A DNA stretch of 64,000 nt from Actinacidiphila acidipaludis (GCF_019890725.1 NZ_JAINZZ010000002.1:1-64000); one strand, 5' to 3'; numbered from the stretch's first letter, positions 54,064 through 63,964 are shown. Translations and numbers: made by a program. The notes: generated from the letters alone by a model not told the origin.

Positions 54064-54897
54064 TCAGGTCTTCTTGCGGAACCGTGCCACCGCCAGCGGC
54101 GCGGTGACCAGCGTGATGCCGAACGACCAGGCCAGCGTCATCCACACCGAGTGGGCCACCGCGCCGCCGTTGACCAGGGCCCGGGCCGCGTCGGCCAGGT
54201 TGGACAGCGGGTTGACCTTGGTGAAGTTCTCCAGCCAGCCCGGCATCGTGGTGGGCTTGGCGAAGATCGAACTGCCGAACTGCAGGGGCATCAGAACCAG
54301 CATCGCGACTCCCTGGACCGCCTGGGCCGTCCGCATGGTCAGCCCGAGCAGGATGAAGATCCACATCAGTGAGGCGCCGAACACCGTCGACAGGCCGACG
54401 GCCGCCGCCAGGTGCAGCACGTCGGTGTGGATGGTCAGGCCGAGGGCGAAGCCCATGCCCAGCAGGATCGCGGTGGCGATCAGCATCCGCCCGACCTCGA
54501 CGACGATCTTGGCGATCAGCACCGAGGACCGCGCGATGGGCATCGTGCGGAACCGGTCCATGACCCCCTTCTTGAAGTCGTCGTTGATCCCGGTCCCGAC
54601 GGCCATCGAGATGTTCATGCCCATCATGGCCATCAGGCCGGGGATGACGTAGTTGACGTACTCCTGCTGGTGCCCCTTGCCGGAGACCGCGCCGCCGAAG
54701 ACGTACACGAAGAGCAGGGTGAAGATCACCGGCATCAGCAGGGCGTCGAACATCGACTCCGGGTCCTGCTTGATCTGGAGCATGTTGCGGCGCGCGAGGG
54801 CGCCGATGTGCCGCAGGTTGGCCCGCAGGCCGATCCGGCCCTCGCCGGCCGCGGCCGGTGCGGTCGCGACGGAAGCCGTCGCCGTGGCCGCGCTCAT
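54064..54897 (-). CDS. DrrB-like ABC-2 transporter permease
   Basis: A 277-residue, six-helix permease. It starts MSAATATASVATAPAAAGEG, then RRNMLQIKQDPESMFDALLMPVIFTLLFVYVFGGA, matching daunorubicin-resistance DrrB-type proteins, and LENFTKVNPLSNLADAARALVNG near the end. It is the membrane part of an exporter with the ATPase just upstream, whose stop overlaps its start by 4 nt. Substrate unknown. Confidence 0.9.
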   Translation of the reverse strand: MSAATATASVATAPAAAGEGRIGLRANLRHIGALARRNMLQIKQDPESMFDALLMPVIFTLLFVYVFGGAVSGKGHQQEYVNYVIPGLMAMMGMNISMAVGTGINDDFKKGVMDRFRTMPIARSSVLIAKIVVEVGRMLIATAILLGMGFALGLTIHTDVLHLAAAVGLSTVFGASLMWIFILLGLTMRTAQAVQGVAMLVLMPLQFGSSIFAKPTTMPGWLENFTKVNPLSNLADAARALVNGGAVAHSVWMTLAWSFGITLVTAPLAVARFRKKT

Positions 54898-55952
54898 ACC
54901 GCCACCTCCATCTTCTGCTCGTCGTCCGTGCGGGCGGTACCGGCGGCCTCCGCAGCGCCGGTCCCGTGGCCGGAACCCTCGCCGGGGCGGCCGGTGATGG
55001 CCAGGAACACCTCGTCCAGGCTGGGCAGGTGCGTGTCGATGTGCGCGATGCCGAAGCCGCGCGCGGCCACCAGGCCGACCACCGCGGTCAGTTGCTCGTC
55101 GCTGAGGATCGGCACGCTCACCAGGCCCTCGGCCGGGTCCGCGTTGGCGCCGGCCACTCCGTCCAGGCCGGCCTGGCCGATCGCGGCGGCCATCGCGGCC
55201 GCCTGGTCCGGGTCGGTGGGCCGGATCTGCAGGGTGCGTCCGCCGACCTTGGCCTTGAGCTCGGCCACCTTGCCGCTGGCGATCACCCGGCCGCGGTCGA
55301 CGACCGTCAGCTCGTGGGCGAGCTGCTCGGCCTCCTCCATGTACTGGGTGGTGAGCAGCACGGTCGCGCCGTCGGCGACCATCCGCTGCACCTCCTCCCA
55401 CACCTCGTTGCGGGTGCGCGGGTCCAGGCCGGTGGTCGGCTCGTCCAGGTACAGCACCGCCGGGCGGCCGATCATGCTGGCCGCGAGGTCCAGACGGCGG
55501 CGCATACCGCCCGAGTAGTGCATCGCGGGGCGCTTGGCGGCCTCGGTCAGCGAGAACCGCTCCAGCAGTTCGTCGGCGCGGGCCCGGGCGTCCTTGCGGG
55601 ACAGGTCCAGCAGCCGGCCGATCATGTAGAGGTTCTCCCGGCCGGACAGCTTCTCGTCCACCGACGCGTACTGCCCGGTCATGCCGATCACCCGGCGCAG
55701 CTGCCGCGGCTGGGTGAGCACGTCGTACCCGGCCACCCGGGCGCTGCCCGCGTCGGGCCGGATCAGCGTGGACAGCACCCGGACCAGGGTGGTCTTGCCG
55801 GCCCCGTTCGGGCCGAGCACGCCGAGCACGGTGCCCTGGCGCACCTCGAGATCGACCCCGTCGAGGGCCTTGGTGGCACCGAAGTGCTTGACCAGACCGC
55901 GCACCTCGACGGCGGCCGTCCCGCCGTTGTCAGTCAGTCGTCGCGTTGTCAT
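54894..55952 (-). CDS. DrrA-like ABC transporter ATPase
   Basis: A 352-residue ATPase. Walker A is GPNGAGKTT (about 47-55), signature YSGGMRRRLDLA, Walker B AVLYLDEPTTGLD, and the H-loop region lies in TTQYMEEAEQLA. The C-terminal extension (LPSLDEVFLAITGR) is typical of DrrA. With the permease it exports a drug or lipid, often self-resistance in producers. ATG 55952 follows a C-rich leader without a strong ribosome site. The frame upstream of it is antisense shadow. Confidence 0.9.
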   Translation of the reverse strand: MTTRRLTDNGGTAAVEVRGLVKHFGATKALDGVDLEVRQGTVLGVLGPNGAGKTTLVRVLSTLIRPDAGSARVAGYDVLTQPRQLRRVIGMTGQYASVDEKLSGRENLYMIGRLLDLSRKDARARADELLERFSLTEAAKRPAMHYSGGMRRRLDLAASMIGRPAVLYLDEPTTGLDPRTRNEVWEEVQRMVADGATVLLTTQYMEEAEQLAHELTVVDRGRVIASGKVAELKAKVGGRTLQIRPTDPDQAAAMAAAIGQAGLDGVAGANADPAEGLVSVPILSDEQLTAVVGLVAARGFGIAHIDTHLPSLDEVFLAITGRPGEGSGHGTGAAEAAGTARTDDEQKMEVAV

Positions 55953-56071
55953 GGCAACCACGATGGCGGCCGCCGCCGACAGCCCGCCGACATGCCACCG
56001 ACAGGCCTGTGACCTGCGCGGACAGCGGCCGTGTCGGTGCCGTGTCGGCGGGAACGGAGCCCGGGACGGCG

Positions 56072-56755
56072 CTACGCCCGCGCGGGCAGCCGCACCAGCA
56101 CCTGGCCCCCGTCGGTGCGCACCACCCAGGAGCTGATCTCGCTCCTGTGCCAGCCGGTCGCGCCGTGCACGGTCAGCGGTGCGGGCTGCGCGCCGGTGCC
56201 GTATCCGGCGGCCGGCACCGACCAGGTGGCGACGGTCTGCTCGCCGTGCTGCCCGACCGCGATCAGGCTGCAGGTCAGCGGCCCGCGCACGCCGCTGAGC
56301 CGCAGGTCCACGGCCGTGCCCCAGCCCTTGTCGGCGACCCCCACGACCGCCGACGCGCCGGTGGCCGGGTTGCTGGCCGAGACCCGGTCGGCGGAGAACG
56401 CCGGTGCCGCCGCCGGAGACCCGGAGCTCGCCTCGGTGGCCACCACCGCGATCGCCGGACCTCCGGCCACGAGGACCGCGGCCGCGGCGACGGCCGTCAG
56501 GCGCCGTCGCCTGCGCCGCCGCCGCTCGCCGGCGACCTGGGCCAGCAGCCGGTCCAGCATGGCGTCCCCGCCGGGCGGCTCGGCGAAGGCGAAACCGTCC
56601 TGCCGGGCCTCCTCCAGTACCGGCAGGACCCCGCTGAGCTCGTCCAGCGCCCTGCCGCACTCCTCGCAGCCGGCCAGGTGCTCCTCGAACCCGGTCATCT
56701 CCGCGTCGTCGAGCGCCCCGAGCAGATAGGCGCCCACGTCGACGTGCGGTGTCAT
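56072..56755 (-). CDS. Anti-sigma factor with zinc-finger (HC2-type) domain
   Basis: A 227-residue membrane protein. The N-terminal ZAS-type motif HVDVGAYLLGALDDAEMTGFEEHLAGCEECGRAL has the H-x3-C-x2-C pattern that binds zinc and the sigma factor. A basic stretch (ERRRRRRRRL) and one transmembrane helix (about 86-104) follow, then an RskA-like extracellular domain. It should hold the ECF sigma factor until an outside signal. Its ATG overlaps the sigma stop by 4 nt, so both are made in fixed ratio. Confidence 0.9.
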   Translation of the reverse strand: MTPHVDVGAYLLGALDDAEMTGFEEHLAGCEECGRALDELSGVLPVLEEARQDGFAFAEPPGGDAMLDRLLAQVAGERRRRRRRRLTAVAAAAVLVAGGPAIAVVATEASSGSPAAAPAFSADRVSASNPATGASAVVGVADKGWGTAVDLRLSGVRGPLTCSLIAVGQHGEQTVATWSVPAAGYGTGAQPAPLTVHGATGWHRSEISSWVVRTDGGQVLVRLPARA

Positions 56756-57366
56756 GAGGTGGTCACCCCTCTCTCCTCCAGCGCGTTCCGCAGAGCGCGC
56801 AGCGCGTAGAACACCCGGGACCGCACGGTCCCGGCCGGCAGCCCGAGCTCCTCGGCCGCCTCGTTGACGGTGCGGCCGCGGAAGTACGTCTCGACCAGCG
56901 CCTCCCGGTGCGCCGCCGACAGGTCCTGCAGCGCGTCCGAGATCGTCATCAGCCGCAGGGTACGGTCCAGCTCGTCGCCCGCGGGCAGCTGCTCCAGCAG
57001 CGCGGCGGAGGTCTCCGGCGGCCTGGACTGACGGCTGCGGTGCGCGTCGATCACGATCCGGCGGGCGACCGTCACCAGCCACGGGCGCAGCGAGCGGGCG
57101 CCGGGGTCCAGCCGGGAGGCGTTCTTCCAGGCGCGCAGCAGGGTCTCCTGCACCACGTCCTCGGCCAGGAAGCGGTCGCCCGCGACGAGTTTGAGCACGT
57201 AGGAGAAGAGCGCGCCGGCGTGCTCCCGGTACAGCGCCCGCATCAGCTCCTCTTCGGGAACCGGTTCGGCCGGCCCCGGAGGTCCGGAGGGGGGAGGTCC
57301 GTCCACGGCGGCATCCTGCCGCAGACGGCGCGCGCGGTCGAGTTCGCCTGTTGCGGGGCGGGGCAT
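56752..57366 (-). CDS. ECF RNA polymerase sigma factor
   Basis: A 204-residue sigma factor. Region 2 is LYREHAGALFSYVLKLVAGDRFLAEDVVQETLLRAWKN (the DVVQETLLRAW helix contacts -10 DNA), and region 4 is LSAAHREALVETYFRGRTVNEAAEELGLPAGTVRSRVFYALRALR. The length and the coupled membrane anti-sigma gene place it near the SigL/SigK group. Its first 35 residues are Pro-rich, so translation could begin further in at GTG before DGPPPSG. No autoregulated promoter was identified with confidence. Confidence 0.9.
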   Translation of the reverse strand: MPRPATGELDRARRLRQDAAVDGPPPSGPPGPAEPVPEEELMRALYREHAGALFSYVLKLVAGDRFLAEDVVQETLLRAWKNASRLDPGARSLRPWLVTVARRIVIDAHRSRQSRPPETSAALLEQLPAGDELDRTLRLMTISDALQDLSAAHREALVETYFRGRTVNEAAEELGLPAGTVRSRVFYALRALRNALEERGVTTS

Positions 57367-57570
57367 GGGGTCAGCGCCCCCGGGGCTCGCCTGCGGGGGC
57401 GGGCCTTGGCGGAGTGAGGAGGGTCATCGTCGTTTCCCGGGTTGCCGTCTTTGCCGCAATGAGCGGTGTTCCCCCCTCCATACGCACCGCAGCGCCCTCC
57501 GTCTCACCGCCCGCCGCGGCGAGTGCTGTCGCGCGGTTCCCCGCGCCCCTTCGGGGCTGGAACGGGGCAG

Positions 57571-57606
57571 CCCGGAGCCCGGGTCGGATGGGACCCGGGC
57601 TCCGGG
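57571..57606 (-). terminator. Hairpin after panB
   Basis: A perfect 15-bp stem (57571-57585 with 57592-57606) around a 6-nt loop, beginning 10 nt after the panB stop. G+C-rich, without a U tract. The remaining gap to the sigma gene (57367-57570) holds another smaller hairpin near 57537-57560 and no gene. Confidence 0.75.
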
Positions 57607-57615
57607 AAAGAGGGG

Positions 57616-58491
57616 TCAGTGGAAGGTGTGCTCCTCCGCGGGGAAGGCCCCGCCCACCACCTCGCCGGCGAACGCCTTGGCCGCGTCCCCCAAGGTCTGC
57701 CGCAGATTCGCGTACTGCTTCGTGAACCGCGGCACCTTCCCACTCGTCATGCCGGCCATGTCCGTCCACACCAGCACCTGCGCGTCGGTGTCGGGGCCGG
57801 CCCCGATCCCGATCGTCGGGATCTGCAGCGAGCGGGTGACCTCCGCCGCGACCTCCGCCGGCACCAGCTCCAGGACCACCGCGAACGCGCCCGCGTCCTG
57901 CGCGGCCTTGGCGTCGCGGACCAGCCGGTGGGCGGCCTCGTCGCCGCGGCCCTGGACTCGGTAGCCGAGGGTGTTCACGGACTGCGGGGTCAGGCCCAGG
58001 TGGGACATCACCGGGATGCCGGCCTGGACCAGCGCCTCGGTCTGGGCGAGCGAGCGCTCGCCGCCCTCCAGCTTGACCGCCCCGACCCCGGCCTCCTTGA
58101 CCAGCCGGGTGGCGCTGCGCAGCGCCTGGACGGGGCCTTCCTGGTACGAGCCGAAGGTGAGGTCGCCGACGATCATGGCGCGGCTGGTGCCGCGCACCAC
58201 CGCGGCGGACAGCATCGCCATGTGGTCGAGGGTGACCGGCACGGTGGTGTCGAAGCCGAGGTGACAGTTGCCCATCGAGTCGCCGACCAGCAGCACCGGG
58301 ATCCCGGCCTCGTCGAAGACCGACGCCGTCATCGCGTCGTAGGCGGTGAGCATCGGCCACTTCTCGCCGCGCGCCTTGGCGCCGGCGAGGTCGTGGACGG
58401 TGACACGGCGGTTGCGGGTGCCGCCGTAGAGGGCCTTGGGGTCGCTCTGGGCGCCGCCCGCCGGTGTCGGGGCAGCCTGAAGTTCCGTCAT
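57616..58491 (-). CDS. panB: 3-methyl-2-oxobutanoate hydroxymethyltransferase
   Basis: A 291-residue enzyme of pantothenate (CoA) synthesis that transfers a hydroxymethyl group from methylene-THF to 2-oxoisovalerate. Family features: [37 protein letters not shown] (metal Asp), VGAVKLEGG (Lys), [20 protein letters not shown]-like segment, and the catalytic Glu in [14 protein letters not shown] with [17 protein letters not shown] 58491 follows AAGGAG by 10 nt. A further in-frame ATG (M-K-E-L-V) lies 18 nt upstream. panC and panD are not adjacent. Confidence 0.95.
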   Translation of the reverse strand: MTELQAAPTPAGGAQSDPKALYGGTRNRRVTVHDLAGAKARGEKWPMLTAYDAMTASVFDEAGIPVLLVGDSMGNCHLGFDTTVPVTLDHMAMLSAAVVRGTSRAMIVGDLTFGSYQEGPVQALRSATRLVKEAGVGAVKLEGGERSLAQTEALVQAGIPVMSHLGLTPQSVNTLGYRVQGRGDEAAHRLVRDAKAAQDAGAFAVVLELVPAEVAAEVTRSLQIPTIGIGAGPDTDAQVLVWTDMAGMTSGKVPRFTKQYANLRQTLGDAAKAFAGEVVGGAFPAEEHTFH

Positions 58492-58632
58492 GGTGACGAG
58501 CTCCTTCATGTCATCTCGAGGCGCCCTGACGGCGTCCCCGGATCCCTTCCATGCTGGCACGGGCGGCCGCGTCCGGAAAGGCCGGGAGGGCGAGACGGGG
58601 GACACGCGCCTCCGGCCAGGCTTTACCTCACC

Positions 58633-58663
58633 TTTACGATACGAGACGGGTCCGTATCGTAAA
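58633..58663 (+). promoter_or_regulatory. 31-bp TetR-type operator in the efflux-pump promoter
   Basis: TTTACGATACG (58633-58643) and CGTATCGTAAA (58653-58663) are perfect complements around a 9-nt centre that itself holds ACGGGTCCGT. It overlaps the -35 region for the -10-like TACGCT (58670-58675), which ends 6 nt before ATG 58682. The TetR gene is second in the same operon, so it most likely binds here and represses both genes. Confidence 0.85.
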
Positions 58664-58681
58664 TCCCCTTACGCTGGCCGT

Positions 58682-60280
58682 ATGGCAGCGACATCCGCGA
58701 CACCGATATCGACCGTCCCCGAGGCGGTGCACCGACGGCGCTGGGCGATCCTCGCCGTTCTGCTGTTCAGCCTCCTGGTGGTGGTGCTGGACAACTCCAT
58801 CCTGAACGTGGCGATGAAGACCATCGCCCAGCCGTCCCCCACGGGTCTGGGCGCCACCCAGAGCCAGCTCGAGTGGGCGATCAACTCCTACACGCTGGTC
58901 TTCGCGGGGCTGCTGTTCACCGCCGGCCTGCTGGGCGACCGCCTGGGCCGCAAGAAGGTGCTCCTCGCCGGCATGTTCGTCTTCGGCGCGGGCTCCGCGC
59001 TGTCGGCCTTCGCCGGCTCCGCGGGCGAGCTGATCGCCTTCCGCGGGGTGATGGGCCTGGGCGGCGCGTTCATCATGCCCGCCACCCTGGCGATCATCAT
59101 GAACGTCTTCGAGCGCGAGGAGCAGCCGCGCGCCATCGGCATCTGGGCCGGTGTGGTGGGCCTGGCCATCGCGATCGGCCCGATCACCGGCGGCCTGCTG
59201 CTCCAGCACTTCTGGTGGGGCTCGGTCTTCCTGGTCAACGTGCCGATCGTGATCGCCGGCCTGGTCGCGATGTTCCTGATCGTGCCCGACTCCAAGGACC
59301 CGCGGCCCGGGCGCCTGGACCCGGTCGGAGTGCTGACCTCCATCGCCGGCCTCGTGCTGCTGATCTACGGCATCATCAAGGGCGGTCAGTACGGGGACTT
59401 CACCCGACCCGAGGTGTGGGCCACCGCGCTGGCCGGCGTCGTCGTGCTGGGCGGCTTCGTCTGGTACGAGGCCCGGATCGACCACCCCGCGCTGGACGTC
59501 ACCTACTTCAAGAAGCGGCAGTTCTCCGCGTCGGTGGCGGCGATCGGCCTGGTCTTCTTCGCGCTCATGGGCGTGACCTTCTTCATCGTCTTCTACACCC
59601 AGTCGGTGCGCGGCTACAGCGCCCTGCAGTCCGGTCTGCTGCTGCTCCCGCTGGCCGCCGCCCAGATGGTGTTCGCGCCACGGGCCCGGCTGCTGGTGGA
59701 CCGCTTCGGCGCCCGGGCGGTGTGCACGGCCGGCATGGCGCTGACCGGCCTGTCCTTCCTCGGCTTCCTGATGCTCGGCCAGTCCACCCCGATCTGGGTG
59801 CTGGAGGTGCTGTTCTTCCTCATGGGGACGGCGATGGCCCATGTCATGCCGCCCGCTACTGTGATGATCATGTCGTCGCTGCCGCGGGAGAAGGCCGGTT
59901 CCGGCTCGGCCGTCAACAACACCTTCCGGCAGGTCGGCGGCGCCCTGGGCGTGGCCGTCCTGGGGTCGCTGATGTCGACGCTGTACCGGGACGGCGTCAA
60001 GGACCACCTGGGCTCGGTACCGGCCCCGGCCCGGCACGCGGCCGGCGAGTCCATCGAGGCCACCCTGGGTGTGGCGGAGAAGCTGGGGCCGCGGGGCCAG
60101 GCGCTGGTCCAGCCGGCGAACGACGCGTTCCTGCACGCCATGCACATCACGGCCGCCGCCTCCGCGGGCGTCGCGCTGTTCGGCGCGCTCGTCACGCTGG
60201 TGTTCCTGCCGGCCGGGCAGCGTCCCGCCGCCGCCCCCGGCGGCTCCGAGGAACGGGAAATGGTGGGTGCCGAGCAGTGA
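58682..60280 (+). CDS. DHA2-type (14-helix) MFS multidrug efflux transporter
   Basis: A 532-residue transporter of the EmrB/QacA group. Features: [28 protein letters not shown] (helix 1 with the conserved LDxTIVNVAL-like motif), [37 protein letters not shown] (motif A) and [34 protein letters not shown] (motif C). It uses the proton gradient to expel drugs. ATG 58682 lacks a ribosome site and may be leaderless. Its GTGA overlap with the TetR gene couples the two. Control through the upstream palindrome is likely. Confidence 0.92.
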   Translation: MAATSATPISTVPEAVHRRRWAILAVLLFSLLVVVLDNSILNVAMKTIAQPSPTGLGATQSQLEWAINSYTLVFAGLLFTAGLLGDRLGRKKVLLAGMFVFGAGSALSAFAGSAGELIAFRGVMGLGGAFIMPATLAIIMNVFEREEQPRAIGIWAGVVGLAIAIGPITGGLLLQHFWWGSVFLVNVPIVIAGLVAMFLIVPDSKDPRPGRLDPVGVLTSIAGLVLLIYGIIKGGQYGDFTRPEVWATALAGVVVLGGFVWYEARIDHPALDVTYFKKRQFSASVAAIGLVFFALMGVTFFIVFYTQSVRGYSALQSGLLLLPLAAAQMVFAPRARLLVDRFGARAVCTAGMALTGLSFLGFLMLGQSTPIWVLEVLFFLMGTAMAHVMPPATVMIMSSLPREKAGSGSAVNNTFRQVGGALGVAVLGSLMSTLYRDGVKDHLGSVPAPARHAAGESIEATLGVAEKLGPRGQALVQPANDAFLHAMHITAAASAGVALFGALVTLVFLPAGQRPAAAPGGSEEREMVGAEQ

Positions 60281-60921
60281 CACGACCGGACACCGCGGCG
60301 GACGCCGCGACCCCCTGCGGCGCGACCGGAGCGCGACGCGGGAGGCCGCGCGACGCCGCGGTCGACGGTGCCGTCACCGATGCCGTGCTGCGGCTGGTGG
60401 GGGAGGGCGCGACGCTCGCCGAGCTGACGATGGAGGGCATCGCCCGCGCCGCGGGCGTGGGCAAGGCGACGGTCTACCGCCGCTGGCCCAACAAGGACGC
60501 CCTGCTGCTCGACGTGATCGCCCGGGTCGACTACCCGGCGCCCGCCGGCGGTGGCGGCGGCGACCTGCGGGACGACCTCATCGCGGCCGTGGAGTACATC
60601 CGGCGGCGCGGTCTGGCCAAGCGGGAGTCCGCGCTGATGCGCTCGATGCTGACGCAGGCGCAGAGCAACACCGAGCTGTGGCAGCGCTATCACGACTCGG
60701 TGATCGCCGCCCGCCGGCAGATGCTCATCGAACTCCTGGAACGCGGCATCGCGTCGGGCCGGATCCGGGCCGAACTCGGCACGGACCTCGATCTGCTGGC
60801 CGACATGGTGACCGGGCCGGTGCTGGCCCGCGCCACGCTGCGGCCCAACGCCCCGCTGCCGGACGACCTGGCCGAGCGGGTGGTGGACACCCTGCTGGAG
60901 GGGATGCGGCCGCGGGACTGA
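60277..60921 (+). CDS. TetR family repressor of the adjacent efflux pump
   Basis: A 214-residue regulator. The helix-turn-helix is [35 protein letters not shown] (about residues 45-80), followed by an all-helical ligand-binding domain. GTG 60277 overlaps the transporter stop by 4 nt. Binding of a pump substrate would release it from the 58633-58663 operator. The N-terminal 28 residues are a disordered Ala/Arg-rich extension. Confidence 0.92.
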   Translation: MTRPDTAADAATPCGATGARRGRPRDAAVDGAVTDAVLRLVGEGATLAELTMEGIARAAGVGKATVYRRWPNKDALLLDVIARVDYPAPAGGGGGDLRDDLIAAVEYIRRRGLAKRESALMRSMLTQAQSNTELWQRYHDSVIAARRQMLIELLERGIASGRIRAELGTDLDLLADMVTGPVLARATLRPNAPLPDDLAERVVDTLLEGMRPRD

Positions 60922-61076
60922 CGATTTGACGACGATGTGCCCGCAATGTGGCCGTCCTGTCACAGTCCACCCGAATGCCGTACAACCCGGAACCTGCCGC
61001 CCCCCGCGATCCGTCGCTCTTCATGTGGACCCCTTAGGGTCGGCAGAGCACCCGGCACGGCAGCGAGGTTTTCCTT

Positions 61077-62120
61077 ATGACCCAGGCGCAGAGCAGTACG
61101 GACGCGACCGAGGACGGCACCACGCCGTACGCGGGAGCCGCGTCCGGGGCCCGCGCCCGGTTCACCGCCGGATTCCTGCGCTGGTGGCGGCCGCGCGGCA
61201 TGTGGCGGCGCGGCCTGGTCACCGCCGCGTTCGCGGTGGCGCTCGCGCTGGTGCTCTTCCTGCACTCCGACGTGCCCAACCGGATAGGGAACCTCGGCAG
61301 TCTGCTGGAGACGTTCCTGCCCTGGTTCGGCCTCGCCGTCCCGGTGTTGCTGGCCGTGGCGCTGATCCGTCGGTCGGCGACCGCGCTCATCGCGGTGCTG
61401 CTGCCGGCCGTGGTGTGGCTCAACCTGTTCGGCGGCCTGCTCGGGACCAAGTCCGCGGCGGGCGGCGACCTCACGGTGCTCACCCACAACGTGAACGCCC
61501 AGAACCCCGACCCCGACGGGACCGCCAGGGACCTGGTGGCCGCGGGCGCGGACATCGTGGCGCTGGAGGAGCTGCCGGAGAGTCAGCAGCGGCGCTACGC
61601 CAAGGATCTGGCCGCGGCCTACCGGTACCACTCGGTGCAGGGCACGGTCGGGCTGTGGAGCAAGTACCCGCTGCACGGCGTGCGTCCGGTGGACATCAGG
61701 ATGGGCTGGACCCGGGCGATGCGGGCCGCGGTCAGCACCCCGCACGGGCAGGTCGCCGTCTATGTGGCCCATCTGCCGTCGGTCCGCGTGAAGTTCGACG
61801 CGGGCTTCACCGCCGGACAGCGGGACCGGGCCGCCGGCGCGCTCGGTCAGGCCATAGCGCACGAACCCCTGCAGAGCGTGGTGCTGCTCGGCGACCTCAA
61901 CGGCACCATGAACGACCGGGCGCTGGCCTCGGTCACCGCGCAGATGCGCTCCACACAGGGCGCCGCGGGCGACGGGTTCGGGTTCAGCTGGCCGGCGTCG
62001 TTCCCCATGGCCAGGATCGACCAGATCCTCGTCAAGGGCGTCGAGCCGAAGTCGTCGTGGACGCTGCCGAAGACGGGCAGCGACCATCTGCCGGTCGCCG
62101 CCCGTCTCCAACTGCCCTGA
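61077..62120 (+). CDS. Endonuclease/exonuclease/phosphatase-fold membrane protein
   Basis: A 347-residue protein. Three hydrophobic segments (about 45-60, 68-92, 96-120) anchor it in the membrane. The C-terminal EEP domain on the outside has LTVLTHNVNAQN (Asn), ADIVALEELPE (metal Glu), QSVVLLGDLNGTMND (catalytic Asp/Asn) and SDHLPVAARLQL (His). The family hydrolyses phosphodiesters in nucleic acids, lipids or sugars; extracellular DNase or phosphoesterase is plausible. ATG 61077 has GAGG some 10 nt ahead; TAGGGT (61035-61040) may be its -10. Confidence 0.85.
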   Translation: MTQAQSSTDATEDGTTPYAGAASGARARFTAGFLRWWRPRGMWRRGLVTAAFAVALALVLFLHSDVPNRIGNLGSLLETFLPWFGLAVPVLLAVALIRRSATALIAVLLPAVVWLNLFGGLLGTKSAAGGDLTVLTHNVNAQNPDPDGTARDLVAAGADIVALEELPESQQRRYAKDLAAAYRYHSVQGTVGLWSKYPLHGVRPVDIRMGWTRAMRAAVSTPHGQVAVYVAHLPSVRVKFDAGFTAGQRDRAAGALGQAIAHEPLQSVVLLGDLNGTMNDRALASVTAQMRSTQGAAGDGFGFSWPASFPMARIDQILVKGVEPKSSWTLPKTGSDHLPVAARLQLP

Positions 62121-62166
62121 CGGCGGCCCGGGATCACGGGACCCCGGGCCGGCGCGCCCGCCGGGA

Positions 62167-63927
62167 CTACCGGCGCTCGCCCTCGCGCCAGCGGTCGGTG
62201 ATCGGCAGCCGGCGGTCCTTGCCGAAGCCCTTCGCGGAGATCTTCGTGCCCGGCGGGTACTGGCGGCGCTTGTACTCCGCGGTGTCGGTGAGCTTCAGGA
62301 TGCGGGTCACCAGGTCCGCCGGGTAACCGGCGGCGATGATCTGCTCGCGGCCCTGGTCGCGGTCGACGTACAGCTCCAGCACCCGGTCGAGCACGTCGTA
62401 GTCCGGCAGCGAGTCGGTGTCGACCTGTCCGGGGCGCAACTCGGCGCTCGGCGGCTTGCTGATGGAGTTCTCCGGGATCGGCGGGGTCTCGCCGCGCGCG
62501 GCCGCCTCGGCGTTGCGCCAGCGCGCCAGCCGGAACACGGTCGTCTTGTAGACGTCCTTGATCGGGCCGTAGGCGCCGACCGAGTCGCCGTACAGCGTGG
62601 AGTAGCCCACCGCCAGCTCGCTCTTGTTGCCCGGCGCCAGGACGATGTGGCCCTCCTGGTTGGAGACGGCCATCAGCGTCACGCCGCGCAGCCGCGACTG
62701 GAGGTTCTCCTCGGCCAGACCGCTGAGCCGGAGCGACTCCATGTAGGCGTCGAACATCGGGGCGATCGCCACGGTCCGCAGGTGCAGGCCGGTGCGCCGG
62801 GCGAGTTCGGCCGCGTCGTCCCTGGAGTGGTCCGAGGAGTACGCGGACGGCATCGAGACGCCGAAGACGTTCTCCGGGCCCAGCGCGTCACAGGCGATCG
62901 CGGCGACCAGGGCCGAGTCGATACCGCCGGACAGGCCGATCAGCACCGAGCGGAAGCCGTTCTTCGTCACGTACGCCCGCAGGCCGGTGACCAGCGCGCC
63001 GTAGACCTCGGCGTCGTCGCCGAGCCGCTCGGCCTCGCCGCCGGTGTACTCCGGCTCGTAGGGCTCGACCGGGTCGGCCGAGAGCGTCACGTGGCGGATC
63101 TCCAGGCCGTCGTCCACCCGGCCCGACGGCACGGCCGCCGCCGCGGCGGGCAGCTCCAGGTCCAGCATCACGCACTGCTCGGCGAACTGCGGGAGGCGGG
63201 TGATGACCTCGCCGCGCTCGGAGACCACGATGGTGTCGCCGTCGAAGACCAGGTCGTCCTGGGCGCCGACCATGGCCAGGTAGGCCAGCGTGCAGCCGGC
63301 CTCCTGGGCGCGCTTGCGGCACAGGTCGAGCCGGGTGTCGTCCTTGTCCCGCTCGTACGGCGAGGCGTTGATGGACAGCAGCAGCCCGGCGCCGGCCGAG
63401 CGGGCGGCGGGCACCCGGCCGCCGTCCTGCCAGAGGTCCTCGCAGATGGCCAGCGCCACGTCCACGCCGCGGACCCGGATCACCGGCATGGTGTCGCCGG
63501 GCACGAAGTAGCGGAACTCGTCGAAGACGCCGTAGTTCGGCAGGTGGTGCTTGGCGAAGCGCAGCGCGACGGCGCCGTTGTGCAGCACGGCGGCGCAGTT
63601 CTGCGGCGCGCCGGCCGGCTGGCCGTACTTCGGCTGGGCGTTCTCGCTGCGGCCGAGGTAGCCGACGACGACCGGCAGGTCGCCCAGGCCCTCCTCGGCG
63701 AGGCGGCGCGCCAGGTCCACCAGCGCGGCGCGGCTGGCCTCCACGAAGGAGGAGCGCAGGGCGAGGTCCTCCACCGGGTACCCGGTGAGCATCATCTCCG
63801 GGAAGGCCGCGAGGTGGGCCCCCTGGGCGGCGGCGTGCCGGGACCAATGCAGCACGGACTCGGCGTTGCCGTCGATGTCGCCGACGGTGGAGTCGATCTG
63901 GTTCAGGGCGATCCGTAGTTGAGGCAC
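62167..63927 (-). CDS. nadE: Glutamine-dependent NAD+ synthetase
   Basis: A 586-residue two-domain enzyme making NAD+ from deamido-NAD. The N-terminal nitrilase-like glutaminase has Glu in AFPEMMLTGYPVEDL, Lys in RFAKHHLPNYGVFDEFRYF and Cys in VDVALAICEDLWQDGG. The C-terminal synthetase has the P-loop GLSGGIDSALVAAIA. Ammonia passes between the sites. GTG 63927 was chosen: the conserved PQLRIALNQIDSTVGDIDGN starts there, and TACACT (63939 to 63934, minus strand) ends 6 nt ahead, indicating a leaderless mRNA. The longer frame to 63978 runs into that promoter. Confidence 0.95.
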   Translation of the reverse strand: MPQLRIALNQIDSTVGDIDGNAESVLHWSRHAAAQGAHLAAFPEMMLTGYPVEDLALRSSFVEASRAALVDLARRLAEEGLGDLPVVVGYLGRSENAQPKYGQPAGAPQNCAAVLHNGAVALRFAKHHLPNYGVFDEFRYFVPGDTMPVIRVRGVDVALAICEDLWQDGGRVPAARSAGAGLLLSINASPYERDKDDTRLDLCRKRAQEAGCTLAYLAMVGAQDDLVFDGDTIVVSERGEVITRLPQFAEQCVMLDLELPAAAAAVPSGRVDDGLEIRHVTLSADPVEPYEPEYTGGEAERLGDDAEVYGALVTGLRAYVTKNGFRSVLIGLSGGIDSALVAAIACDALGPENVFGVSMPSAYSSDHSRDDAAELARRTGLHLRTVAIAPMFDAYMESLRLSGLAEENLQSRLRGVTLMAVSNQEGHIVLAPGNKSELAVGYSTLYGDSVGAYGPIKDVYKTTVFRLARWRNAEAAARGETPPIPENSISKPPSAELRPGQVDTDSLPDYDVLDRVLELYVDRDQGREQIIAAGYPADLVTRILKLTDTAEYKRRQYPPGTKISAKGFGKDRRLPITDRWREGERR

Positions 63928-63933
63928 GTCCTC

Positions 63934-63958
63934 AGTGTAATCGTCACTCCGACACAAT
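63934..63958. promoter_or_regulatory. Divergent -10 boxes between nadE and the gene at the right edge
   Basis: TACACT on the minus strand (63939 to 63934) lies 6 nt before the nadE GTG. CACAAT on the plus strand (63953-63958) lies 6 nt before GTG 63965. Both spacings fit leaderless transcription. Confidence 0.5.
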
Positions 63959-63964
63959 GCCGCT

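Noticed and set aside
60975-61037. 20-codon upstream ORF (MPYNPEPAAPRDPSLFMWTP) before the EEP protein
   Set aside because: No ribosome site, and a probable -10 box (TAGGGT) overlaps its end; likely chance.
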